Program-made: the position numbers and the translations under genes | Notes under the pieces: generated by a model | Database searches by the model: none | What the model was told of the DNA's origin: nothing | Seen by the model: only the letters and a program-made list of their open reading frames with translations | Origin: Euglena gracilis | Taxonomy: Eukaryota; Euglenida; Euglenophyceae; Euglenales | NCBI GenBank assembly: GCA_039621445.1 | Contig: CP154954.1 | Coordinates: 56,628,433-56,692,432 of the forward strand | Length of the DNA: 64,000 bases | Direction: 5' to 3' | Part shown: one piece after another, positions 50,020-64,000 of the stretch | Position numbering within the stretch: position 1 is the stretch's first letter | How the letters are laid out: each line of letters opens with the position of its first letter

Positions 50020-52365
50020 CTGCACTGGAACTCACGCGGTTCACCCCTCATCCGCTGATTTTGGTAAAGTCACAAATGCCATCCCCCCCCCCGCTAATTT
50101 GGTTCCTATCCCAGTGCGATCAGCATAAAACACAGAGTTCCAATGGAACAACAAACATTATGTGAGGAAATCGCTGGCATATCCAATGGAGCAGACACAA
50201 ACGTTCCGCAACCATTCCGGGTATGTCCCTCCACAAAATTTACAGTTTTTTTACAACTGTAAACTGTTGTATTACAGGGTAATACAACAGTTGTACGGTT
50301 GTACTGTGTATTACAGCGTAATATGCCGTGGTAATAGCAATAGCACATCTGTTGATGCGGTCCCCGATGTGATGGATGCATCGCACCAACGGCGCAATAC
50401 TCTGTGTTCAGCGCTTAATTGTTGAATCTTGTGCAAATCAGCATGCGGAAGACCCTGCGCAACAGCGCACAATCAAGATTAGGCGAATATGCCAAAACAT
50501 ACAAAAGTTTTTCCTGCATGCCAAATGCGCAAACGCACATTTTTTTTTGTTCGTGCGTACCCCCCCAGCTCGGGCCTAATAATTCCTCCCCTCAGGCCGA
50601 ATGGCCGACCATATCAACCACAGGCACATTTGCCGAAGATATTCCCTCTGTTGGGCTGTAGCCCACGTCTAAGGTCTTTTGACCAGCCCCCCACTCCTCT
50701 CCTCTTTCCCCCCCCCGGGCAAAATCGCTGTCGCCGGCAGTTGGTTTTGTAAATAAGCTTTCCTCCCTGGTCAGGTATGACTGGCCAGGTGCCCCTCCTT
50801 CCACACCCCACCTCTGCAATATTATCCAATTATGGAATGAGACCCCCCCCCATGCTTGCCATAGGCACACCCCAAACTGGGTGGATGAAAATTTCTGGGA
50901 TTGAAACCTTCCAGCCCCACTTTCCAGGCAGGCTCTTCCACTTCCACCCCTTTACAGCAATAAGTAGGTAACCACGTAAGCGGATAAACTCTTTTGCACG
51001 TTTTTGGGTTTTGGTTTCACTTCTCTTCTTTCTTCCCTTTTTACCATTTTACCGTTTGGCAGACACGAGGTCACCAGCGAGCACTAGGATACATCCCACA
51101 TCAGGGCTCTGTCTGAATCCCGAATGGACCCTGGGAGGGGGATGTGCACCAGGCACAATCCCAGTTCTGTGGTTATCCATAGAACAACTCAACCATAATC
51201 TAAATTCTGTGTATAGTCACAGAAGTAGGATTCTGGCAGAGCTTAGGGAAATTGGTGATCACGGTGACACGTGATCACGTGAACTCCTTTCTGCAGGTGG
51301 TATTTTATTCATGTCATCAACGGGGGGGGGGGGGTATGTGCATCTGTGTTGTGAAGTTAATCAAAGCATTTTGGAAGATGCAAAATGACTTCGATCAGAG
51401 TGTTGCAATTTGGGTAAGCAACACCAGACCTAATAAAGTGCACGGCCCAAGTGTAATAGGCTGTGAAAAGGTCAGCTCGTTGGTAGTACCAGATCATCTG
51501 CCAGGAGTAGGTTTGATGATGTGGAAGGAAGAGATGATTGAGTAACAGATAAAATACGCCAAACCAAACTTTGGGAACTTCATAAGTTGCCGGCTAAAAA
51601 TTTGCTTCACCCTGGACTTGTGAAAAAGGCTAAAAGGTTCCTTTGATTTCAGAGTCTTGTCGTCGAAGTCGAAGGAAGCGAGTTTTTGCTGTCACACTGC
51701 TGACAACATGCCTTCAGACCCTGTGTCCACCTCATCATGACCAGATGGTGTCCAAACGGTGTAACCACTCAAACAGACGCCTCCAAAACAGCCCCATGAT
51801 GCCCAGAAACCCCTGGACAGGGTAAGCGGTTGTCCACTTCCTATTGGCGGGGTGGATGCATTCATCGTATGAGGGCAGAAGTCCGTGTGCTGGCCGTTCT
51901 CCCCCACGCAACTGCAGGCATTTGCGTTGGCCACCACGTCAGGTGCCTAACCGTCCACCCCTGGGGTCAGTTACGGTCTCACCAAAGGTCTCTGGTGACT
52001 GACTGGAGGCTCACTGAAAAGTGCCTATGTTGCACCTGGACGGATTACTGATTGTGGTGGTGACACTGTGTGCGGTAATGGGAACAGTTGGGCGGCGTGT
52101 TCTGGGGCATAATTGCAGAGTGTTTCGAATTGATTTGTAAATAGAGGGGGGGAAAACCTGGCACATGGCAAAAATTCTGTGAGTTTCTTCCACATTTCCA
52201 TAAAATTAGTTTATGTCACTGAAATGCTGCCGTCAGCTTGTGCCGCCCTTCTGAGGATGAGGAAAAGTGCAGAAAAGCATCGGTTCATCGCATCGGCAGT
52301 TGCGGCAGTGGCCCCGGGTAAGGCGTCGCCCGGTGCCAGGCGTTTACCCATCCGGTGCAATACGG
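50020..52365. other. No recognised gene; 3' flank of malate dehydrogenase
   Basis: Has short ACAACTGTAAACTGTTGTATTACAG inverted pieces near 50250-50320 and a G run at 51321. No conserved coding segment on either strand. Confidence 0.4.
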
Positions 52366-52368
52366 GTG

Positions 52369-52531
52369 CTACTGTACAGGGGGTTGGTTCCGGACGAAGT
52401 CGACCCCCGTTTGGATGTTGGCCCGCAGCTCCGGCAGCAGCTGCTCCAGGCTGGCCGCCTCGAAGGGGGAGAGCAGGCCGAGGGGATGGACCAGCTCTGC
52501 CCCGTGGGGGCCGAGGGTGGTCAGGCAGAGG
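52369..52531 (-). CDS. MDH: MDH terminal exon
   Basis: Acceptor TTCCCCGTCACAG; one base completes a codon, then [40 protein letters not shown] and [13 protein letters not shown] before TAG at 52371-52369. 163 bp, phase 2 in. Confidence 0.93.
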
Positions 52532-55500
52532 CTGTGACGGGGAACCCCGGGGAGACGGAAGGAGTGAATGCGGAAGCTCCAGGTTTCCACCGCGGAAAGC
52601 GCATTCATTTGGGATCTAAAAGTCTTGGATCACTCGTCCGAGATCAGACCCCCAGTCGGCTCGGAAACTGAAAACATGTCAGCAAACAAGCCTTCTTGAC
52701 CAAATCACTAGACGTCACAGGACCAGTGGGCTCCTTCTGAGAAACTTTTTTGTGGGGAATCGTTGTGGACAAAGGCAGCTCTGAGTTTGATCCAACTGCC
52801 ACGCATAACTGCCAAGCATTCCACAGATGAGGTTTCCTTCAGGCAGATGACTCAGAGACAGCTGCCAGCACAAGCCCACAGCAACGGCCTCGGCGGGGCA
52901 GCAAAGAAACCGGCCTCCGTGAGGCGGTTCTCGGTGTAGCAGCACTCGAGCACCCCACCCTGCCCCTGCATCGCGCCCAGCAGCCGCTTCACAAACCTGG
53001 CGCCAACATCCCCCCTGAGAAGAGAAACAGAATGGATTCCTTGAATTCACCAGGATGCCAAGACAAAACTTTTGGACCTTAAAGAATTCACATCTCGGTT
53101 CAACAAGTGGAATTTAATCGAATTTGAAGGGGGAAACTCTGGATTGGGACAGGGAAAGAATTGTACAAATTGCAACCAAAATGCTTTCACATGCTGCCCG
53201 CTTCGGGATTGCCATTAGTAGAGTCCAATTCACCCTTCTGTCCAAATGAATAATAGGGAAAAAGTTGACATTTTCGGCTCCAGGGGAAAGAAATTTTTTC
53301 GAAAATTTGTAACCAGAAGCCAATAAAAATGTTTGGAAATTTTTCAACCCTGTATTTCGCCTTTTTCAAAAAAAATAATAATTTCAAATATTCTTAGGAG
53401 ACAGGTCAGCAGGTACAAGGGTAGAAGACGGGTTCCTGTGAAGACAGTTTAGCAAGCACAGGCAGTAGAGGAGAGTTTCCCAGGGAGGTACATTCTGCGG
53501 GGAGGGGGGGTGGTGTAGGTACGGTGCTCAAAAAAAAATTCCCATTTAAGAATTTAAGAATTTGCTTCAGAAACACACAAAGAAAACACAATCACACACA
53601 CACACACCCACCCACCCAACCACCCTTCACATCGTGCCTCAACCGCTAGATCAATATTTCAAAAACCCATTAAATTCTGAGGACGAATTCGCACTTAAGG
53701 GTTTTTCCTTTAGAATTTGCGCATTTGCGCAAATGCACAAATTCTACGAAATTCCTGGACCCTGTACCCTGACACACAGGAGACCAGATTATGAGCTGTG
53801 ACACCCCTCTATTGGAGGGGATTAACTCCCAGTAGTTTGGTGTGCACGTCACTTACCGTGTGACGCGAAGAGGGCAGAGGGTGAGACTTGTGTTTGCTGT
53901 ATGTCAAACAGAAGAGAGGCACACCCCTTGTTACAACACTTGGAAATGGTGCTGAAATGCTGGCTGAACTGACTGGGATACCGCCGATAAGAACACACTG
54001 AGCCTCATTAGATCACACACCACAGACTACTTAGCCAGTCATCACGCAACTGATTTGTGTTTATGGGCGCATTTGGGCAAATAAAAACGATTGTGTTTGT
54101 GGGCGCATTTGCGCAAATAAAACGTAAAACGATGATGTTAAGATGACGTGTTTGTGGGCGCCAATAAGTCCAGAAACAAATTCGGTGTGCGCATTTGCGC
54201 AAATGCGCACACCAACAAAATTACATTTAATTGCGCAAATGCGCAAATAAACATGTATTTTTACTTTCAATGTTAAAAGACACCAATGAGTACCATGACC
54301 GTACGAGGTTTTAAAACGTGATGTGCGTGTTGGTGCGCGCATTTGCGCAAATAAACACAATTACGTTTGTGCGCGCATTTGCGCAAATGCGCAAATAAAC
54401 ATCTGATAAACCGCTTCAAAATAATGTGTTTCAGCGAGCTGTAACGCACACAAACAAAATTGTGTTTACTTGCGCAAAATGCGCAAATAAACAAACATCA
54501 GTTGTGCGATACCATCTCCTCCTCCGTGACAGAGGGCGAACGCAATTCCTCACGCCAACCATTGATTTGCACCACGATTACGTGGCGATGAAATTTGTGG
54601 TCAGACGCAGTGTGTGATGCTCACTGAACACGGCATCTCACTGGCCAAAATTTGCCTGTCCCATGTGTGTCCATTTGCACTGCTGTCCCCCGGCTTTAAC
54701 AGCCTGTTCCTTTGGCGTCATCTGTTTGGCAGTTAAACGTAATGAATTGATGACGTGCAAACGACCTGTGATTGTTCGGCACCTTTTCTGCAACAGTACT
54801 GCGTTGCAAGAAGTCAAAATTTGGCACCTGAAATACCCGGGATGTGTCGGGCCGGAGTCCGTTTTCTGGTTTTTCTCCATCATTTTCCCCTTGAAATACG
54901 TAAAACACACCGATTTTGCGCATAATTCGGGGGGAGTGAGTCCCATCGCTTTGATGACACCAATCCAGTGGTGGATGTTCATCACTTCCTTGCACCCAAA
55001 GTGACGGGTGTTTGAGGGCTACCTTTCTCCGGCTGCTGGTTGCCATGCACTGGCACCACGTCATACCGCAGTCTCACGCCCCGGTCGCAGGGTACAACGT
55101 GGCCGCTAAAGCTGGGTGTTGTTGCACCGGGGAGGTGGATGCCAGTCTGGTGGGTGCTGAAGCATCAACAGCTGATGTGGCTGCAGCAGCGGAGCCCATG
55201 CCGCAGGCCAGTGGCAGGGTCCTTGGCATCCTAAAATTGGTGCCGGTGGACGTGCACTGTTACTGGGTAGCTGTTCACCCACCTTCAGGAGATCCGCTGT
55301 CTCCAACTTTTGTGGGACCTGTCAATGGTCCAAAAACGGCACCACAACACCATGTGCTGGAGGAGACGGTATGGTCATTTGGGTTGAACCCATTCAGAAG
55401 CCACTAAGGGTGGTTGTTGGAGCGGCAAATGAAATCGCTTTTTACTCCTCCATTAATTGTTTATTCGTGCATTTGCGCGCATCACGTTGTTTTTGGGCGC

Positions 55501-56825
55501 AAATGCGCAAATAAACCAGACGTAAATTGTGCAGTTTCTTCATGCAGTTTATTTGCGCATTTGCGCCCAGAAACAATTGATGCGCGCAAATGCGCAAATG
55601 AACCACATCTACTATCGGTGTTTGACGGTTGTGTTTCCGTCACACCGTTCTTCTTTGTGTTTATTTGCGCATTTGCGCAAATAAACAGACAACATGTTTG
55701 TTTGTGCATTAGTGTAAATGCGCGCATAAACATAAATTTTGTTTGTGCGCGCATTTGCGCCCATAAGCGTGCGTGTCGACAAACAGTGTGACAAACCCAC
55801 CAACTGGACGACCCGTTGGTCTGCGCACTCACAGCTTCTTTGTCACGCCGTTTATCAACAGCGTCAGTTCAGAGGTACTAAAGCCCAATCCTTGAAGGAC
55901 ATTTTATTTTTACTGCGCAATTGAGCAAATAAACATAAACATGTTGGTGCGCGCATTTGCGCAAATAAACACAATTTTGTCCTTCCAGTGTTTGGCTTTT
56001 TCTACTGGGTTCTTTGCCACACAACTGGTTGTGCGGATCCCGGGTATAAGCCGGGTGAGAGACACCCGTCCCCTACCCTATTTCTTCCCCCCTGCGCTTC
56101 CCTTGCCCAACACCCCACACTTGCCTTCCTCTCACTGCGTCCCTCCTTCCCGCTTGGTCACACCACACCCACACCCCCCGGCACTTCCTCCCCGCGCTTT
56201 AACAAACAGCCCAAAAACACCACACAAGGCGTCGCAAGCGAAGCAGTCCGGCAAACACCCAGGACACACACCGGCAGCTCAGGCACACCCGGGGACACAG
56301 CCGAAAGAAGAAACAAGGGCAGTAAAGGTCCCGTTCCTTTGCCGCTTTTTTGTCATTTTTCCCCTTTTGGCCAGTAAGGTCCCGGGGGTTTCGACACACG
56401 GAGTCCATTTTCGCACCCCCAAAAACACCATTTTTTGCCAAAATCCCAGGGGTCACACCGCCAAAATCAGAATTTTGCTCATTTTTTTGCACTCTCTCGT
56501 CACCTTGTTTTCAAACCCCCCTGACCTTCACAGCCGAATCAAAGAAGAATCAAAAAATTCGGAAATTTGCGCAAGTGCGCAAATAAAAATAAAAAAGCTT
56601 AAATGCGAATTTGACCGCCTAAGTTCAAGTGATGGCATGAAATCTTGGAAAAACTGCAGCCCTCCGTTTTTTGATTTTGAAGTCCACAAAACAACGAAAG
56701 CCAAATAAATAAAATCGTGTGTGTGTGTGTGTGTGCAATGTGTGTGTGTGTGTGTGTGCGTGCGTGTGCGTGTGCATGTGTGCGTGTGTGCGTGCGTGTG
56801 CATGTGCGTGTGTGTGCGTGTGCGT

Positions 56826-56872
<47 letters not shown>

Positions 56873-56903
56873 CGTGTGTGTGTGTGTGTGTGTGCGTCCG
56901 TGC

Positions 56904-56972
<69 letters not shown>

Positions 56973-56995
56973 TGTGTGTGTGTGTGTGTGTGTGG

Positions 56996-57085
<90 letters not shown>

Positions 57086-57087
57086 AG

Positions 57088-57118
<31 letters not shown>

Positions 57119-57149
57119 GCGCGCGCGTGCGCGTGCGTGCGTGCGTGCA

Positions 57150-57213
<64 letters not shown>

Positions 57214-57217
57214 TGTG

Positions 57218-57262
<45 letters not shown>

Positions 57263-57310
57263 GCGTGCGTGTGTGCGTGCGTGCGCGTGCGTGCGTGCGT
57301 GCGTGCGCGC

Positions 57311-57367
<57 letters not shown>

Positions 57368-57578
57368 TGTGTGTGTAGACATCTGAGATGCGTAAGACAG
57401 CAGGTGGGAAGTCGAGGAGCCCCAGCAAGCGCCATTGAGAGCGTGGCGGACCCCGCGCCATCCTTGGCCTTCACCACCTCGTCCCCGGCGAACTGGATGC
57501 GGTAGGTCAGCGCCTGCACTTCCTCCGTGGTGAGGTGTAGGCCACGGACTTGCGAGAGTAATGGCAATATGGTGGTGC
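52369..57578 (-). CDS. MDH: Malate dehydrogenase, C-terminal half (partial)
   Basis: Three minus-strand exons (57578-about 57410, 53014-about 52880, 52531-52369) give the C-terminal half of an NAD-dependent malate dehydrogenase of the mitochondrial/glyoxysomal/bacterial type: [66 protein letters not shown], then [20 protein letters not shown] and [12 protein letters not shown] before TAG. The enzyme interconverts malate and oxaloacetate. The N-terminal Rossmann half (GxxGxxG, the catalytic His and Arg loop) is absent from 57.6-58.9 kb, where the N gap and an unrelated duplicated segment follow. The first intron holds a 2.9 kb transposon copy and a GT array. No canonical GT donor was found after LSMALAG. 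Confidence 0.9.
52880..53014 (-). CDS. MDH: MDH exon: [13 protein letters not shown]
   Basis: Acceptor TCTCTTCTCAG. Reads [40 protein letters not shown]. After FFAAP the frame turns to PRPL while the +1 frame reads PAEAVAVG, so either a GC donor ends the exon at CC|GCCGAG or a one-base indel is present. Confidence 0.85.
53677..56623. mobile_element. TIR DNA transposon of the 2.2 kb family (copy 2, 2.9 kb)
   Basis: The right end TTAAATGCGAATTTGACCGC (to CCTAAG at 56623) and a damaged left end CTGAGGACGAATTCGCACTT match copy 1 TIRs. The interior follows copy 1 in order (CTGTACCCTGACAC, TTTGCGCAAA clusters, the coding remnant) with an extra segment at 55.7-56.5 kb. No target duplication is evident. 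It lies in the MDH intron. Confidence 0.8.
54663..55407 (+). pseudogene. Transposon ORF remnant, better-preserved copy
   Basis: Two open frames: 54663-55004, with [17 protein letters not shown], and 55012-55407, with [20 protein letters not shown] ending NPFRSH-TAA. The second runs 26 codons past the point where copy 1 has a stop and ends at the same TAA. Family unknown; I do not see a DDE transposase signature. Confidence 0.45.
56718..57376. repeat. GT/GTGC/GC microsatellite (0.65 kb)
   Basis: GT, GTGC and GCGC blocks in the MDH intron directly after the exon at 57.4 kb. The 150-340 aa ORFs on both strands are repeat translations. Confidence 0.97.
57410..57578 (-). CDS. MDH: MDH exon: TTILPLLSQ to [11 protein letters not shown]
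   Basis: Acceptor TTCTGCCTGCCTCTCAG, phase 1 (the Gly of [10 protein letters not shown] is split). Carries the substrate-pocket and cofactor-domain closing segment [17 protein letters not shown]. The 3' border is not resolved; a GT array begins about 35 bases beyond. Confidence 0.93.
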
Positions 57579-57589
57579 CTGAGAGGCAG

Positions 57590-58880
57590 GCAGAACTACT
57601 GTATTTTTGGCTTGGCATAGGGCCTGTCCCGTATTAAAACTGATAGTATTGAGACCAGATACAACTGAGCAGGGTGTGGCAGCTTTCGTGAAATGCTTAT
57701 CCAAAACTCACAAATGCGGTATGTGCAAATATGCTGTTGATGCATTCAGCATCTACATTTACTGACTGCCTTCCCAGGAGTTTTATTGAGGACCCCTGGG
57801 GGTACAGCTGGCTGGACACAGGTGCTGGCTGGAGAAAAAAAAAGTGCTGGTGCCCACCCTTCCCCCAGGGGGTGGAGGGTCTAGGGAGGGGTATGTCCAG
57901 CCAGCTGGCAGCTAGACCTCCCAACCGGCTGCTGACCCCCCCCCCGAGCAGGGGTCCAATGAAACAGTGGGGCTGGTCCAAAAAAAAGTTTTGCTTGGAG
58001 GGGTCGGAAATTGCCGGTTGGCAATGAAGGTTTGGGGTACCTCGAAACTTTGGCTGGAAAAAAAAAACCCCAATCCAGCAGGATTTGGGCTGCTTTTGCC
58101 CGTTTTTCAGGTTCTATCCAGTGCTGCTGGTTGGAAAAAAGGTGATGGCTGGCTGGACCCCCAGGGGGTAGGGTCCTCGGGCTGAGAAAAGACCTGACTT
58201 ATAGGCCAAAATAAGGTGTACAAAAGCGATGAGCAAATGTAAACCACCAGATATAAAGCCCCCCCCCCCCGGCGTTATATTTGGGCAGGATTTCAAGACC
58301 CTCATGGGGGGCTGGTGGTGCCATTCAGGAAAACCAGAAAAATTCGGGTGGATATCACAATTTTTCACCAAAAAAGTCAGTTTCGGACAAAAATGGCGAA
58401 AAAAAATGGGGAAAATAAGAGGTAAAGAAGGCAAACTTGGGATAAAAAATGGTATTTGACTGGAGTTGAAGGCCGTCGAAATTGGTATAGGCCATCCAAA
58501 AAAAAGTTTGATAAAAAAAACTTATTAACACATTATTAACACAAAAAACCTTATTAACCTCCTCTGTGTTTCCTCGGAACGTCACCTCCAGGGTGGCAAG
58601 CTGGATTCACTGAAGAAAAATTTGTGTGCATGTTTGCAGTGGTAAGTTTTTAAAAAGATTATCCTGGTTTTTGCCTTTTTGATCAGGGATTTTGATTTGA
58701 CCAGGAGACCGTTGGGAGAGCGGCCCCAGGACCTCCCAACCCCCACTCCCCCCCCCAGGGTCCAGGGGAACCACTTTCTGGGGGGGTCGAACATGGGGTC
58801 AAAAAAATCCTTGGCTTGGTGCCGAAAACAGAGGAAGACTTCCCCTCCGGGGGGGCCCTTAGACTTACAGGGGCATTTCT
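57590..58880. repeat. GCTGGCTGGACCCCC repeats and unplaced sequence left of the gap
   Basis: 57780-58170 carries CCAGCTGGC and GCTGGCTGGACCCCC units like 17.4-17.9 kb. 58250-58880 has no recognised gene and in particular no upstream MDH exon. Confidence 0.5.
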
Positions 58881-58885
58881 CAGAC

Positions 58886-58898
58886 NNNNNNNNNNNNN
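58886..58898. other. Assembly gap (13 Ns)
   Basis: Thirteen N bases. The sequence on the right is the first base range of duplication copy B; the sequence on the left differs from the corresponding left flank of copy A. Confidence 1.
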
Positions 58899-59723
58899 AG
58901 CAGGGCAGCAGAGCCCCCCCCCCCCACAAGAGGCAACCCCCGCCGCCAAAACTACCCGGTCCAAAATGCTTGATCACCGACAGGGACAGTTTTGCAGGCA
59001 AAACCTACACAGCAGCTTTTTTCTATAAAAAAAGCCATCCACTGGCCGACCACCCCACACACCACCCACCCACCCACACCCCACCCAAACCAAATGGGCT
59101 GCGGATGCAGTCCACCACTCACCCACACTCCAGCCCAGGGAAATCGGCCAAAAATCTTCAATATATTTCCATTTGGGCACGTTCCATCACCACTGGAATG
59201 GCCCTCGGTGAAACTCGCTTCTCCCAAAAAGCTCACCCGCATCCCTTGGCTTTTCCTTTCATCATCTGCTGGAAACGTGGACCCCAAGCATCAGTTTTCC
59301 TTTTGATGCTGTTGAACGGGGCGTTACTTGGGGGGATCAGACTTTGTTGCCAAAAGAACGCATCCATTTTCAGTGTGGTGGGCACCCCCATTCGGCCAGT
59401 ATTTGGCACCTTCCGAATGGTGGATGGTGCCGAACCCTGCACACCAGCCAGAATCTGACCCACGCCTTGGCAGGTGAAAATACCGTCCTCCCACGGCCTG
59501 TCCAGGTGACGCCCTGGCGTGTCATTCAGTAAAATGAACCATGGGAGGTCGATGCACAGGCCACCAAGCATGACCCCAACCAAGGAAAACCATGCAGATT
59601 CCTAATATACAACTTCTGACTTGTGCAAACTCCCACATGACTTTTTGTAAATATATATATAAGGAGATATAAAAAAACTGCAACTCGGGACACATTGGAC
59701 ACATCGACTCATTGGCGGGATAC

Positions 59724-63722
<3,999 letters not shown>

Positions 63723-64000
63723 CTGCGAGAGAGGGTGACGGGCAGCGTGGCCAGGGAGGCACACAACTCCCCCCCCCACAGTTCCACTCCAGAGTGGACC
63801 AAAGGTTGGTTCCAATCACCTGGAACCCCGCCAGGTCACCCCCCAAAAAAACTATCCTCCCCGGAAACTGTCCCCCTGGGAAACTGTCACTCAAGCTCCA
63901 TCCTCGCTGACCTATCACAATAGGGACCTGTCACCTACCCATTATAGGAGCCTGTCAACTTCGCTGACTTGACAGGTGGCAGTGCCTAATTTCTGAGGCA

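Noticed and set aside
56599-57618. 339-codon minus-strand ORF, longest in the window
   Set aside because: All but its first about 60 codons translate the GT/GTGC microsatellite; only the MDH exon at its start is real coding sequence.

Overview
This is eukaryotic nuclear DNA from a draft assembly: it has a 13-base N gap, intron-rich genes, short GC-rich exons in long introns, and many simple repeats and DNA-transposon copies. No operons, long ORFs, CRISPR arrays, rRNA or tRNA genes were seen. The gene set (a CocE/S15-type hydrolase, a METTL13/EEF1AKMT4-like methyltransferase, a CCDC97-like protein, malate dehydrogenase) fits a unicellular eukaryote such as an alga or other protist, but I cannot name a lineage. 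Almost every long ORF is a shadow of microsatellites or repeats. The real coding signal is small exons, nearly all on the minus strand, found by joining frames across splice sites.

Layout. 0-8.4 kb: repeats and transposons, including a 2.2 kb element with perfect 25-bp terminal inverted repeats (TIRs) and a 5-bp target duplication, and a 332-bp element built of CCTATAAGAAACC motifs. 8.9-17.3 kb: scattered minus-strand exons of one or more unidentified genes. 18.3-22.04 kb: CCDC97-like gene (ATG at 22042). 22.87-27.44 kb: a class I SAM-dependent methyltransferase with two apparent frameshifts. 27.7-31.0 kb: a minisatellite and repeats. 31.09-47.4 kb: a CocE/NonD (X-Pro dipeptidyl-peptidase-like) serine hydrolase in 14 recognised exons, with most splice phases agreeing. 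47.7-49.65 kb: a quieter, AT-richer stretch. 52.37-57.58 kb: the C-terminal half of malate dehydrogenase, its intron carrying a second, older copy of the 2.2 kb element family and a 0.65 kb GT/GTGC microsatellite. 58.9-64.0 kb: a near-identical copy of 42.6-47.67 kb (first four exons of the hydrolase), starting exactly at the N gap.

Repeat biology dominates the rest. At least seven copies of one hAT-like miniature element (ends CAGGG...CCCTG, 8-bp target duplications) are present, several inserted in GT or GTGC microsatellites. One abuts an exon so that the duplicated target could supply both splice dinucleotides. The four recognised genes are ordinary cellular functions that do not form an obvious pathway. 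The most useful results are the reconstructed gene models, the likely assembly misjoin at 58.89 kb, and the transposon families with their target duplications.
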